Source of the DNA: Antarctobacter sediminis
GTDB lineage: Bacteria; Pseudomonadota; Alphaproteobacteria; Rhodobacterales; Rhodobacteraceae
NCBI RefSeq assembly: GCF_019218285.1
Contig: NZ_JAHUZG010000003.1
Span: 186,001 to 250,000 of the forward strand
Direction: 5' to 3'
DNA: 64,000 nucleotides
The position numbers and the translations under genes were made by a program. Shown one piece after another: positions 33,967 through 43,042 of this stretch. Numbering within the stretch: the first letter of the stretch is position 1; every line of letters begins with the position of its first letter. The notes under the pieces were generated by a model that saw only the letters and a program-made list of their open reading frames with translations, made no database searches and was not told the DNA's origin.

Positions 33967-34467
33967 TCATTTCGCCTGTTTGTCCCGCGTCCACCGTGCC
34001 ACAAGCGCCCGCGTGTACGCGCCTGCGCCCGGTCCGGGGACGGGCGTCACCTCTCGCGGGTCCAGCGGTCGGCCATCTTGCGCGGTGACCGACATGGGAC
34101 GCACGGGTGCTCCGGTTGCGCGTTCCACCAGCGTCATGCGCGGACCGCCGGCGCCGGGGGACCACTTCTCACCCCAGTGCAGCAGCGACACCAGCACCGG
34201 GTATAGATCCAACCCCTTTTCGGTCAGGCGGTATTCGTGCGAGCGGCCATCGTGGGGCGAGGGGTGTTTCTCGATCACGCCTGCCTCCGTCAGAGTCTTC
34301 AGCCGGGCGGCAAGGACGCTGGTAGAGATTCCCAGATGCGCCTGCATGGCGTCAAAGGTGCGCATCCCGTTAAACAGGTTGCGCAGAACCAATAGCGTGC
34401 GCCATTCGCCCACCACGTTCAGTGCCTGAGCGATCCCGCAGTCATCGTCGATGGCCGTTCGGGTCAT
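33967..34467 (-). CDS. HxlR-family winged-helix regulator
   Basis: A 166-residue regulator. DDDCGIAQALNVVGEWRTLLVLRNLFNGMRTFDAMQ at the N-terminus and the following STSVLAARLKTLTEAGVIEK are HxlR features. Compared with minimal HxlR proteins it has an extra C-terminal region (about 110-166), as in the longer members. One cysteine, C10, lies in the typical position. Its ATG overlaps the enoyl-CoA hydratase stop as ATGA, so it is the third gene of that operon and probably its own repressor. Confidence 0.85.
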   Translation of the reverse strand: MTRTAIDDDCGIAQALNVVGEWRTLLVLRNLFNGMRTFDAMQAHLGISTSVLAARLKTLTEAGVIEKHPSPHDGRSHEYRLTEKGLDLYPVLVSLLHWGEKWSPGAGGPRMTLVERATGAPVRPMSVTAQDGRPLDPREVTPVPGPGAGAYTRALVARWTRDKQAK

Positions 34468-35246
34468 TCGCCGCGATACTCCGGCTTGGTTTTGCCAAGA
34501 AACGAGGCAATGCCATGCGGCCCGTCATATGTCCGCATCATGGCGGCGATGGATCGGCTTTCCTTGTCCAACTGGGTTTCAAGACTTTCGGAATAGGCGG
34601 TTTCCAGCAGGCGTTTGACCCCACCATAGGCCTTTGTCGGGCCGGCAGCGAATTGTGCTGCCATTTTGCGGGCCTCTGTCATCAAAGCATCGGCGGGGAC
34701 AACGCGTGTGACCATGCCCCAGGCGCAGGCCTCTTCGGCGGTCAGCACGCGGTTGGTCAACATCAGTTCCTTGGCGCGCAACAGGCCGATGTGCTTGGCA
34801 AGGTAAAAGGTCGACGATCCGTCCGGCGACAGGCCCGAGGCAGTGTAGGCCGACACGAACTTGGCTTTTTCCGAGGCAAGGATGATGTCCCCGGATAGTG
34901 CGATCGAAAAGCCGCCACCCCCGGCAGAACCGTTCACCGCCGTGATCAGAGGCGCGTCCATATGTGCAAAGCGCGACAGGGCGGCATGCATCATGGTGGC
35001 CATGCGGGTGACGTGATCGGCCTTGTTCGCGGCCCCGGCGAATTCCGCGAGGTCGCCGCCCGCGTTGAACATCTTGCCCGCGCCGGTCAGGATCACGGCC
35101 CGCGCCCCTTCGGCCTCGCTGCGGCAGGCGGCGTCGAACAATTCATCGGACATGCGGGCGTTCAGCGCATTGGCATTTTCCGGGCGGTTCATGGTGATCT
35201 CGGCCACGCCGTCCGTCAGCGCCCAGGTAATTGTTTCGTATTGCAT
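34464..35246 (-). CDS. Enoyl-CoA hydratase/isomerase family protein
   Basis: A 260-residue crotonase-fold protein. The oxyanion loops are AGKMFNAGGDLAEF near 57 and VNGSAGGGGFSIALSGDI near 105; the region SGLSPDGSSTFYL near 138 resembles PaaG/PaaF-type enzymes. In that stretch the usual second catalytic Glu position holds Asp or Ser, so isomerase or hydrolase activity is possible. The gene sits 25 nt after a nitronate-monooxygenase-like gene and overlaps an HxlR gene. The substrate is unknown. Confidence 0.85.
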   Translation of the reverse strand: MQYETITWALTDGVAEITMNRPENANALNARMSDELFDAACRSEAEGARAVILTGAGKMFNAGGDLAEFAGAANKADHVTRMATMMHAALSRFAHMDAPLITAVNGSAGGGGFSIALSGDIILASEKAKFVSAYTASGLSPDGSSTFYLAKHIGLLRAKELMLTNRVLTAEEACAWGMVTRVVPADALMTEARKMAAQFAAGPTKAYGGVKRLLETAYSESLETQLDKESRSIAAMMRTYDGPHGIASFLGKTKPEYRGE

Positions 35247-35271
35247 CTCTGTCTCCTCGGGTCGTGACTGT

Positions 35272-36192
35272 CTATGCGGCGGCGGAGTCGCCGATCATCC
35301 CGGCAAGGCGTTGCCGGATGAGGCTTTCTGCCTCGCTCATGGTTCTGTCGATCAGGTCCTTGCACGTGGGGATGTCGTGGATCAGCCCCGCCACCATGCC
35401 GCAGGACCACGCCCCGGCATCCAGATCGCCGTCGATCATGACCTTGGGGTACACGCCGGCAACCTTGTCGATGATGTCGTCAAAGGTGATGGCCGCGCCT
35501 TTGGCCTTTTCCGTTTCCAGCACCCGTTCGACCGCGGCAAGAATCGCCTCTTTGACCCGCTGGTGCACCGGGGCCTCTTGGGTCGCGATAAAGCGTGTGC
35601 CCATGTTCATGCCTTCGGCCCCCAGCGCCAAGGCGGCCACAAGACTGCGCCCGTCGGCCATACCGCCCGAGGCGACAAAGGGGATCTCTAGTTCATCGGC
35701 GGCACGGGGCAGGAGGATCATGTTGGGAATATCGTCCTCACCCGGATGGCCGCCGCATTCGAAACCATCGACGGAAACGGCGTCACAGCCGATCTCCTGC
35801 GCCTTCAGCGCGTGCCGGACCGAAGTGCATTTGTGGATGACCTTGATCCCCGCCGCCTTGAGGTGCGGCATGACCTGTTGTGGATTGCGGCCCGCGGTTT
35901 CCACCACCGTCACGCCCCCGTCGATGATCGCCTTGACGTAACCCGGATAATCGGGGGCGTTGACCGTTGGCAAAAACGTCAGGTTCACCGCAAAGGGTTT
36001 GTCCGTCATGTCACGGCATTTCGCGATTTCCTCGGCCAGCGCTTGCGGGGTCTTTTGCGTCAGGCCGGTGATCGTGCCCAGCCCCCCTGCATTTGACACC
36101 GCCGCTGCCAGTTCGGCGAAACCCACGTAATGCATTCCGCCCTGTAAGATCGGATGCGCGATGCCCAGCATCGTGGTTATGCGTGTCTTCAT
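35272..36192 (-). CDS. Nitronate monooxygenase / NPD family flavoprotein
   Basis: A 306-residue FMN-dependent TIM barrel. The N-terminus HPILQGGMHYVGFAELAAAVSNAGGLG, the middle GCDAVSVDGFECGGHPGED and the phosphate-binding VASGGMADGRSLVAALALGAEGMNMGTRF are typical of the 2-nitropropane dioxygenase family. Many members near CoA genes act as enoyl reductases rather than on nitroalkanes. The ATG at 36192 has GGAGGAG upstream. It heads an operon with enoyl-CoA hydratase and HxlR genes, which points to acyl-CoA chemistry. Confidence 0.85.
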   Translation of the reverse strand: MKTRITTMLGIAHPILQGGMHYVGFAELAAAVSNAGGLGTITGLTQKTPQALAEEIAKCRDMTDKPFAVNLTFLPTVNAPDYPGYVKAIIDGGVTVVETAGRNPQQVMPHLKAAGIKVIHKCTSVRHALKAQEIGCDAVSVDGFECGGHPGEDDIPNMILLPRAADELEIPFVASGGMADGRSLVAALALGAEGMNMGTRFIATQEAPVHQRVKEAILAAVERVLETEKAKGAAITFDDIIDKVAGVYPKVMIDGDLDAGAWSCGMVAGLIHDIPTCKDLIDRTMSEAESLIRQRLAGMIGDSAAA

Positions 36193-36570
36193 GGGGCTCC
36201 TCCCTGTTTGGCGGGAACGAACCCCTGCCAATTTAGCTTTCGTAATCGAAGCTATCTGCCTGCAAAGGAGTCGGCAATCGTCTTCACGTTGCGGAACGTA
36301 ACGTCGCAAAGGTGCCGCGCTTTGACCCGCGGCGGCGGCCTGCCGGTTTCCGGTCCATTCCCGCAGGCTTTGGGAGAGCCGACAAAAGGCGCAAAGGGGA
36401 TTTGCCCGCAACCGCGCGCGTGCGTGCGTGAGAGGCTCTGCAATCCTAGCGTGGCGCGGACCATGCCCAATGGGACCGATACCGCCGGGAGGCCGACTGA
36501 CGGGGCCAAGCAGGGCAATCAGCCCATCCCCCGCCGGGCGGCGAGGGATGAACGCGATACCGGCGAACGC
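36193..36570. other. 378-bp intergenic region upstream of the NPD operon
   Basis: No convincing gene lies here; a possible 88-codon frame at 36252-36518 (minus) has no family features or ribosome site. The part next to the NPD gene holds a dyad at 36234-36254 and a second one (ACGTT at 36286-36290, AACGT at 36300-36304), which look like regulator sites. The rest shows nothing I can assign. Confidence 0.6.
36234..36254. promoter_or_regulatory. Dyad TAGCTT-N9-AAGCTA upstream of the NPD operon
   Basis: Perfect 6-bp arms, with the inner bases TCG and CGA extending the symmetry, lie 42 bp upstream of the first gene of the NPD/hydratase/HxlR operon. The size and position fit an operator for the HxlR protein encoded at the end of the operon. 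Confidence 0.5.
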
Positions 36571-37401
36571 CTAGTCGGCGAGGAAAGACGGGCGCATTTG
36601 TTCTGCCGGAGCAACTCCCATCCGCCCGAGGATCGTCGCGGCCAGCCCAAGCTGGCTGATCTCTGCCCCGGTTTCGGGGGCCGTGGCATCGCCAAAATAG
36701 TAGAACGGCACCTCGCGCATGATCTTTTCCATGCCGCCGTGGTGGCGTTCGGCGTTCATGCCGTGATCGGCGGTGACCATGACTTCGTAACCCAGTTCGC
36801 GCCACGTGGGGATGGACCGCGACAGGGCATTGTCGATCATCCAGACCTGATAGCGGTATTCGGCGCTGTCGCCGCCGTAGGTATGGCCCAGCGTGTCGGC
36901 GGAACAGCTGTGCAGCAGCAGGTAATCGGGTGCGTGGCGTTCCGCCATCAGGGTGACCTGCGCACAAAGATCGATTTCGGCCGGGGCGACGGCGTTGATC
37001 GGCCCATAGCCTTCCATCGAGTAAAAGCGCCCGTGCTGGATGTCCGTCGCCTCGTCATGGTGTTCGATGGACCGCAGGCGGTCCCAAGGGCGATCGACAT
37101 AGAGGCGGTGATAATATTCCTGTGCCACGGCCGCCGTGGTCTTGCCTGCCGCGCGGGCCAGCGAAAAGACATTGGGCCGTTCCGATGCGCGCATCCCCTC
37201 GTTCGAAGCAATGCCGTGCTCATGCGGCCAAAGCCCGGTGTGGATGGTTTCATACATGGGCCCGGACAGTGTCGGAGTGGCGGTGATCATCTTCCAGCGT
37301 CTGGCCCAGCCAAGTTCGACCGCGCCTTCAAGATAGCCACATTGCGAGACGGCGGCCTCGTAGCCGGTTCCGTCCATGATCACGAGGATGACCTTGTTCA
37401 C
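36571..37401 (-). CDS. Nucleotide pyrophosphatase/phosphodiesterase-like (alkaline phosphatase superfamily) protein
   Basis: A 276-residue cytoplasmic protein, shorter than most NPP enzymes. Metal and nucleophile features include IMDGTG near residue 10, a Thr/Ser nucleophile in TPTLSGP near 45, DTLGHTYG near 165, and the TADHGMN motif near 210, followed by the HHGG histidines. It should hydrolyse a phospho(di)ester, phosphonate or similar bond. The GTG at 37401 has AAGGA nine bases upstream; a TTG at 37410 overlaps the ABC gene stop. It is the last gene of a peptide-type ABC importer operon, so its substrate probably enters through that importer. Confidence 0.78.
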   Translation of the reverse strand: MNKVILVIMDGTGYEAAVSQCGYLEGAVELGWARRWKMITATPTLSGPMYETIHTGLWPHEHGIASNEGMRASERPNVFSLARAAGKTTAAVAQEYYHRLYVDRPWDRLRSIEHHDEATDIQHGRFYSMEGYGPINAVAPAEIDLCAQVTLMAERHAPDYLLLHSCSADTLGHTYGGDSAEYRYQVWMIDNALSRSIPTWRELGYEVMVTADHGMNAERHHGGMEKIMREVPFYYFGDATAPETGAEISQLGLAATILGRMGVAPAEQMRPSFLAD

Positions 37402-37406
37402 GTCTT

Positions 37407-39410
37407 TCAATCCTTCAGTTCAGCCAGTTGGGCCGTGTCGAGATGGCAATGGATCAGGTGGCCCGGCGCTGTCTCGCGCGCGGGCGGCACCATTGTGTCG
37501 CAGATCGCGTCGATGCGATGCGGACAGCGGCGTTGAAAGGGACAGCCGCTGGCGGGTGGGGCCTTTTCCGTCATGTCGTCGGCCAAGAGGCGCGGCGCGA
37601 CATCGGGATCGGGTTCCAGAACCGCCCCCATCAGCGTGCGGGTATAGGGGTGGAAGGGCGGAGCATAGACCTCGGCCGCGGGTCCGATCTCGCAGATGCG
37701 GCCTTGGTACAGAACCGCCACCCGGTCGGATACGGCGCGAACCACCGCAAGGTCGTGACTGACAAAGATGTAGGAACTGCCGTTTTCCGCCTGTAGCCGG
37801 GTCAGCAGCGCCAGCGCCGCCGCCTGAACCGACACGTCCAGCGCCGAGGTCACCTCGTCGCAGAGAGTCACCTCGGGGTTGGCGGCAAAGGCCCTTGCCA
37901 CGCCGACGCGCTGTTTCTCTCCGCCTGACAACTGGCCGGGATACCGGTCGAGGTAGCGGGCCGGCAGGCGCACCTGTTCAAGCAATTCGCCCGCACGCGC
38001 CCGTGCGGCCTCGGCCGTCAGGCTGAAATACAGCCGCAACGGGGCGGCCAGAATTTCGCCGACAGTCTGGCGTGGGTTCAGCGCGGCGTCGGCGTTCTGA
38101 AAGATCATCTGTACCCGGCGCAGCGTGTCGCGGTCACGCGCCCGCACGGGTTTCGACAGATCCTCTTTCGCGCCCAGCGTCACCCTGCCGGATTGCGCCC
38201 CGACCAGACCGGCGATGGCGCGCAGGATCGTGGACTTGCCAGATCCGCTTTCGCCCACAAGGCCCAGCGTTTCACCCTTGCGCAGGGTCAGGCCGGCACG
38301 GTCCACGGTGGCGGGCGGGGGGGCTTTGCCGGTCCAGCGGTCCATCAGGCCGGGCGTATGATAGGAAATCGCCACATCCTCCAGCACAAGCGCCGGATCC
38401 TGTGACAGTTTGGGAACACGGTAGCTGACTTTCGGCTCGGTGCGGGTCTGCTCGGCGAAATGGCACCGCGCATGGGTATCCCCCACCTTGGCCGGCGCGG
38501 GCGCGGTGCGGCGGCAGACCTCGGCCACCTGCGGACAGCGATCGGCAAAGGCGCAGCCCTTGATGACCGAGCCGACATTGGGTGGCACGCCGGGCATGGC
38601 AGCGGGAATGGCCGGATCGTTCAGCCTCGGGATCGAGGCGATCAGCCCTGCCGTGTAGGGATGGCGCGGTGCGCGCAGCACCTCGGCGGTGGGGCCTTCC
38701 TCGGCGATTTGGCCCGCATACATGACGGCGACGCGGTCGGCCACGCGGGCGATCACGCCAAGGTCATGGCTGACATAGACCATGGCGACGCCCATTTCGC
38801 GCGCAAGCATGCGCAGGAATTCAAGGATATGCGCCTGCGTGGTGACATCCAGCCCGGTTGTCGGTTCGTCCAGCAACAGCGCCTTGGCCTGACCGGCCAG
38901 CGCCATGGCGACGGCAGCGCGCTGCTGTTGTCCGCCCGAAAGCTCATGCGGGTAACGTTCGGCAAGATCGCGGGGCGAAGGCAGGCGCACACGCTCCAGC
39001 AGTTCGATCACCCGGTCTCGCCGCGCGGCGCGCGGCAGGTCCGTGTGCAGGCGCAGTGCTTCTTCGATCTGTTGACCGATCCGCAACGTTGGCGTCAGAG
39101 CCTGCCCGGCATTCTGCGGGATCAGCGCGATGCTGGACCCGCGCAGCGCCGCGCGCCGGACCTGCGGCAGGGCGAACATGTCGTTGCCATCGAAAACCGC
39201 CCGGCCGGAAAAAACGCTGAGACCGGGTTTGAGATAGCCCATCATCGCCAGCGCGACGGTGGATTTGCCCGAACCGCTTTCGCCCACGATGCCAAGGGTT
39301 TCGCCCTTGTTCAGGGTCAGGGAAATGCCGCGCAGGATCGGCGCCTGCCGCCCGTCGCGGGCGGCAAAGCCCAACGACAGGGATTCGATGGAGATCAGCG
39401 GAGTGGTCAT
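37407..39410 (-). CDS. Tandem ABC ATPase (DppD-DppF fusion) of a peptide/opine/nickel-type importer
   Basis: A 667-residue protein containing two complete ATPase modules, each with Walker A GESGSGKST (first at 43-51), an LSGG signature and Walker B. The C-terminal oligopeptide-type OppD domain follows the first module (ASIPRLNDP, FADRCPQVAEVC with cysteines) and again the second (CPFQRRCPHRIDAIC), regions where this group can hold an iron-sulfur cluster. An upstream extension of the open frame to 40100 overlaps the permease gene and is rejected. It energises the permeases encoded upstream. Confidence 0.9.
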   Translation of the reverse strand: MTTPLISIESLSLGFAARDGRQAPILRGISLTLNKGETLGIVGESGSGKSTVALAMMGYLKPGLSVFSGRAVFDGNDMFALPQVRRAALRGSSIALIPQNAGQALTPTLRIGQQIEEALRLHTDLPRAARRDRVIELLERVRLPSPRDLAERYPHELSGGQQQRAAVAMALAGQAKALLLDEPTTGLDVTTQAHILEFLRMLAREMGVAMVYVSHDLGVIARVADRVAVMYAGQIAEEGPTAEVLRAPRHPYTAGLIASIPRLNDPAIPAAMPGVPPNVGSVIKGCAFADRCPQVAEVCRRTAPAPAKVGDTHARCHFAEQTRTEPKVSYRVPKLSQDPALVLEDVAISYHTPGLMDRWTGKAPPPATVDRAGLTLRKGETLGLVGESGSGKSTILRAIAGLVGAQSGRVTLGAKEDLSKPVRARDRDTLRRVQMIFQNADAALNPRQTVGEILAAPLRLYFSLTAEAARARAGELLEQVRLPARYLDRYPGQLSGGEKQRVGVARAFAANPEVTLCDEVTSALDVSVQAAALALLTRLQAENGSSYIFVSHDLAVVRAVSDRVAVLYQGRICEIGPAAEVYAPPFHPYTRTLMGAVLEPDPDVAPRLLADDMTEKAPPASGCPFQRRCPHRIDAICDTMVPPARETAPGHLIHCHLDTAQLAELKD

Positions 39411-39421
39411 TCTGTCCTCCT

Positions 39422-40264
39422 TTACACGGCCACGGCCGAGGTGCGGTCGATGCCAAGGGCCTTGCCCACCGCATCGGCCAGCAGGTTGATCCCGATGATG
39501 AGGGAACTCAGCGCGAGGCAGGGCCAGAACACCGCCCATGGCGCTGTTGCCAGCAACCCGCGTTCCTGCGCCACCATCAGGCCCCAATCCGGCGTGGGCG
39601 GCGTCGCGCCAAAGCCAAGGAACGAAAGCGAGGAAAAGGCCAGCAGCATCCAGCTCCACCGCATGGCACCTTCGACCAGCAGGATGTCCGAAAGGTTGGG
39701 GAACATCTCGCGCGTCAGGATTGGCCACAACGCCTCGCCCCGCGCCTTGGCGGCGGTGATGAAATCGCGGGCGGCGACCTGCATGGCCGCGCCCCGGATC
39801 ACCCGCAGCACCGCGACGCCGTAGAAAAAGCCCAGCGTCGGGATGATGGTCAGCGGCCCCGCGCCGCCGATCGAAATGATCAGCAGCAAGAACAGCAGCC
39901 AGGGCATCGACAGGAAGGCGTCGACGATCCGCATCGAGAGTTCGTCTATGCGCCCGCCGACCGTGCCAAAGAAAATCCCTGCAAAGCCGCCCCACAGGGT
40001 CGCGATCAAGGCGGCGGTAAAGGTCACGGCGATGGCCAGCCGCCCGCCGTGCAGGACGCGCGAAAGGATGTCGCGGCCCAGCGTATCGGTGCCCATCCAA
40101 TGGGTGGCCGAAGGTGCCAGCAGAATTGCGTCGGCATTTTGCGCCGTCGGATCGAACGGAGAGATCACCGGCGCCAGAAGCGCCACCAGCAGATGCGCCA
40201 GCGTCAGGGTCAGGCCGATGGCACCCGAGGGGCGCGAGGCCACGGTGCGAAGCAAAGCAAGCAT
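39422..40264 (-). CDS. ABC transporter permease, DppC type
   Basis: A 280-residue permease with six hydrophobic helices. The N-terminal part has the DppC features PFDPTAQNADAILLAPSATHWMGTDTLGRDILSRVLHGGR, and the coupling loop is AAKARGEALWPILTREMFPNL. It starts one base after the DppB gene stop and ends 11 nt before the ATPase gene. Confidence 0.9.
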   Translation of the reverse strand: MLALLRTVASRPSGAIGLTLTLAHLLVALLAPVISPFDPTAQNADAILLAPSATHWMGTDTLGRDILSRVLHGGRLAIAVTFTAALIATLWGGFAGIFFGTVGGRIDELSMRIVDAFLSMPWLLFLLLIISIGGAGPLTIIPTLGFFYGVAVLRVIRGAAMQVAARDFITAAKARGEALWPILTREMFPNLSDILLVEGAMRWSWMLLAFSSLSFLGFGATPPTPDWGLMVAQERGLLATAPWAVFWPCLALSSLIIGINLLADAVGKALGIDRTSAVAV

Positions 40265-40265
40265 C

Positions 40266-41216
40266 TCAATGCCCCTTTCTGCGCAGGCGCGGGTCGATCA
40301 GCACCGCGGCCAGATCGGCCAGCAGGTTCACGCCCACGTAGATGACGGAAAAAATCAGCGCGATGGCCTGCACCAAGGGCAGGTCGCGGTCATGAATGGC
40401 CTGGATCATCAGCGTGCCCAGCCCGGGGTAGTTAAAGACCTTCTCGACGACCACGACGCCCGCCAGCAGCCAGGCGATGGTCAGCGCGATGACGTTCAGC
40501 GCCGGGATCATGGCGTTGGGCACCACATGGCGGCGGATGATCTCGCGCTCTGGCACGCCTTTCAGACGGGCCATCTGCACATAGTCCGAGGCCATCACGT
40601 CGATCACCGAGGCGCGCATCATCCGCATGATATGCGCGATCAGGACCGCCGACAGCACCATGACGGGCAGAACGATCACCGGCAGCATGTCCATCAGGCC
40701 CATCCCGGGCCGCATGATGGTCACAGCCGGGAACCATTGCAACGTGATGGCAAAAACGTAGATCAGTCCGGTGGCCGTGACGAATTCCGGTATCGTCATG
40801 GCCAGCATCGCCAGCCCAGAAAGGGTCAGGTCGGCGGGCCTGTCGCGACGGACCCCGGCGACGATGCCAAGAAAGATCGCCAGCGGGATCGCCAGCAGCG
40901 CGGCCAATCCGCCCAGCAGCGCGGTATTGGCAAAGCGTTCGCCGATCAGTTCGTTGATCGGTTTGCGTTTCTTGAGAGAGTAGCCGAAATCGCCTTGAAC
41001 GGCACCTGTGACCCAATCGCCGTAGCGTTGGATGGCGGACCGGTCCAGCCCTTGCTGTTCGATACAGCGTTCCAGCCGCGGCCCCTGTGCAAAACGTTGC
41101 AGGAACGCGGTGCAGACATTGCCGGGCAGCGCCTCGACAGCGGCGAACATGATGATCGAGACAAAGCCGATGGTGAAGGCGGCAAAGCCGAAGCGACGCA
41201 GGATAAGTCCCGTCAT
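40266..41216 (-). CDS. ABC transporter permease, DppB type
   Basis: A 316-residue permease with a first helix at about 8-28, a periplasmic region with the DppB-type stretch VQGDFGYSLKKRKPINELI near 92, five further helices and the coupling loop MARLKGVPEREIIRRHVVPNAMIP near 215. The ATG at 41216 removes a 51-residue extension that has no ribosome site. It follows the binding-protein gene by 70 nt. Confidence 0.9.
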   Translation of the reverse strand: MTGLILRRFGFAAFTIGFVSIIMFAAVEALPGNVCTAFLQRFAQGPRLERCIEQQGLDRSAIQRYGDWVTGAVQGDFGYSLKKRKPINELIGERFANTALLGGLAALLAIPLAIFLGIVAGVRRDRPADLTLSGLAMLAMTIPEFVTATGLIYVFAITLQWFPAVTIMRPGMGLMDMLPVIVLPVMVLSAVLIAHIMRMMRASVIDVMASDYVQMARLKGVPEREIIRRHVVPNAMIPALNVIALTIAWLLAGVVVVEKVFNYPGLGTLMIQAIHDRDLPLVQAIALIFSVIYVGVNLLADLAAVLIDPRLRRKGH

Positions 41217-41286
41217 GGGAAACTCCTCAAGGTAGGGCGCCGCCCCCGGGGGCGGGGACGGCGCGCAGGTCAGGTCAAAGGTCCGG

Positions 41287-42774
41287 TCATTCGGCCTTGG
41301 TGACGTTCTCGTAGCGGATCGAGAAATCCTCGACCGGGTCGACGCCCGACAGTTTGGACGAGAAGGCACGCACGGTTTTCAGGTGGACGGGGATAAAGCT
41401 GCCTCCCTCTTCGAACAGGGTGCGCTGAAGATCGCCGTACAGTTCCTTGCGCTTGGCAAAGTCCAGTTCCTGACGCGCGGCATCCAGTCCGGCGTCAAAG
41501 GCGGGGTCGTTCCAAGCGCTTTCATTCCATGCGGCGGTCGAACGGAAGGCTTCGTTCAGGACCTGATCGGCTGGACGCTGCGACCAGCCGGTGGCGAAGA
41601 AGGCTTCTTTCATCCAGACATCGCCCCAGAACCCGTCCGAAGGGGCCTGGACCAGTTCGATGGTGATACCCGCATCGGCCGCCTGATTTTGCAGCACCTC
41701 GGCCATGCGGATCGCGCCTTCGGAGATGTCCGAGACGAACAGTTCCACTGTCAGACCGTCGGGATAGCCTGCTTCGGCCAACAACGCCTTGGCCTGATCG
41801 ATATCACGCGGGCAGTCGATGTCGGCGCGGTACTGATCGCCCGACCAGACCGGGTGGTCGCAGTTGGTGACATAGCCGCCGGGGCCATAAACCAGTTTGC
41901 CCAAGGCGTCACGGTCGACCGAGATGCGGATCGCCTTGCGCACGCGCGGATCGTCGAAGGGCGCCATGGTCGTGTTCATGATCATGCCGACCCATCGGCC
42001 GGTGGCGACTTCCTGCACGGTGAAGTTCGGGTTGTTCTCGAACAAAGGTTTCTGTTCGGCGGACAGCGCGTAGATAAAATCGATCTGGCCGGCCTGAAGC
42101 GCGGCAACGCGGGCAGCCTGATCGGCAATGGCAATCAGTTCCAGCTTTTCGACGCCGGGAAGGCCGCCGTAGTAGTCATCAAAGCGGTCCAGCGTGGTGG
42201 TTCCCAACACGTCCAGTTCGGCCAGCTTGTACGGGCCGGTGCCGACGCCGGTGTCACAGATCGCATCCAGATCACCGCCGCAGGTTTCCGCGTCCAGCAT
42301 CTTGATCCGGTAGTCCATGACCAGCAGCGGGAAATCGGCGTGCGCCTGCTTGAGCACGACCTTGACGGTCATGTCGTCGATCACCTCGACACGGTCGATG
42401 ATCGCCATGACGCCTTTGGTCGGGCTGTCGATAGCCTCGGACTGGGTGCGCATCAGCGAAAAGGCCACGTCTTCGGCGGTGAAGGCACTGCCATTGTGGA
42501 AGGTCACGCCGGGGCGCAGGTTGAAGGTCCATTCCTTGGCGTCCGGGGTGGCTTCCCACGACAGGGCCAGATCGGGCGAGGGACGGCCATCGTCGCCCTG
42601 CCGGACAAGGCGCGAATACATGTTCTGGATCGCCTCGTAGAAACGCTGGGGCGAAATCGGATCAAGCGACTCGGAGCCGCCGAACCCAAGTTCATGCGGG
42701 ATGCGAAGCGTTTCGGCGGAGACGGCGGTGCTGGCCAGTGCGATGGCCGCGGACAGGAAGAGCGACTTTTTCAT
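41287..42774 (-). CDS. Extracellular solute-binding protein family 5 (DppA type)
   Basis: A 495-residue periplasmic binding protein with a Sec signal ending near VSA-E (residues 18-21). It has the family-5 order: SLDPISPQRFYEAIQNMYSRLVR, EWTFNLRPGVTFHNGSAFTAEDVAFSL, GTGPYKL, and the lower-lobe YPDGLTVELFVSD. Two cysteine pairs (in AETCGGDLDAICD and TNCDHPVWSG...DC) may form disulfides. It is the first gene of the importer operon and is divergent from a GcvA-type LysR gene 268 bp away. Confidence 0.9.
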   Translation of the reverse strand: MKKSLFLSAAIALASTAVSAETLRIPHELGFGGSESLDPISPQRFYEAIQNMYSRLVRQGDDGRPSPDLALSWEATPDAKEWTFNLRPGVTFHNGSAFTAEDVAFSLMRTQSEAIDSPTKGVMAIIDRVEVIDDMTVKVVLKQAHADFPLLVMDYRIKMLDAETCGGDLDAICDTGVGTGPYKLAELDVLGTTTLDRFDDYYGGLPGVEKLELIAIADQAARVAALQAGQIDFIYALSAEQKPLFENNPNFTVQEVATGRWVGMIMNTTMAPFDDPRVRKAIRISVDRDALGKLVYGPGGYVTNCDHPVWSGDQYRADIDCPRDIDQAKALLAEAGYPDGLTVELFVSDISEGAIRMAEVLQNQAADAGITIELVQAPSDGFWGDVWMKEAFFATGWSQRPADQVLNEAFRSTAAWNESAWNDPAFDAGLDAARQELDFAKRKELYGDLQRTLFEEGGSFIPVHLKTVRAFSSKLSGVDPVEDFSIRYENVTKAE

Positions 42775-43042
42775 TGTACGATCCCTCGGGCGCTGGCCCG
42801 GTCGAATGGATGGAGGCGAAATTGCCTTGGGGGCTTCTTCACGCTTCTTGCGACAGTTTTTTGACGTTTGGAGGGGAGCGGCGCATGACGTGGTATGCAC
42901 CTTGATGGAAGTTATTGTTTTCAGATGCTTGGATGGAGTTTGGCGTATGTGAACCCTATGGTTGTCATGAAAAATTCACACTGGACGCGGCGGAAATCGG
43001 TCTCAAACCGCGTGTTCGTGATATTCAGCACCCAAATAATTT

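Noticed and set aside
36252-36518. 88-codon minus-strand frame in the 378-bp intergenic region
   Set aside because: No ribosome site, no domain, and Arg/Pro/Gly/Ala bias typical of random GC-rich frames.
39411-40100. N-terminal extension of the tandem ABC ATPase frame
   Set aside because: The extra residues are an out-of-phase reading of the DppC permease gene; the ATG at 39410 starts exactly at the ATPase domain.
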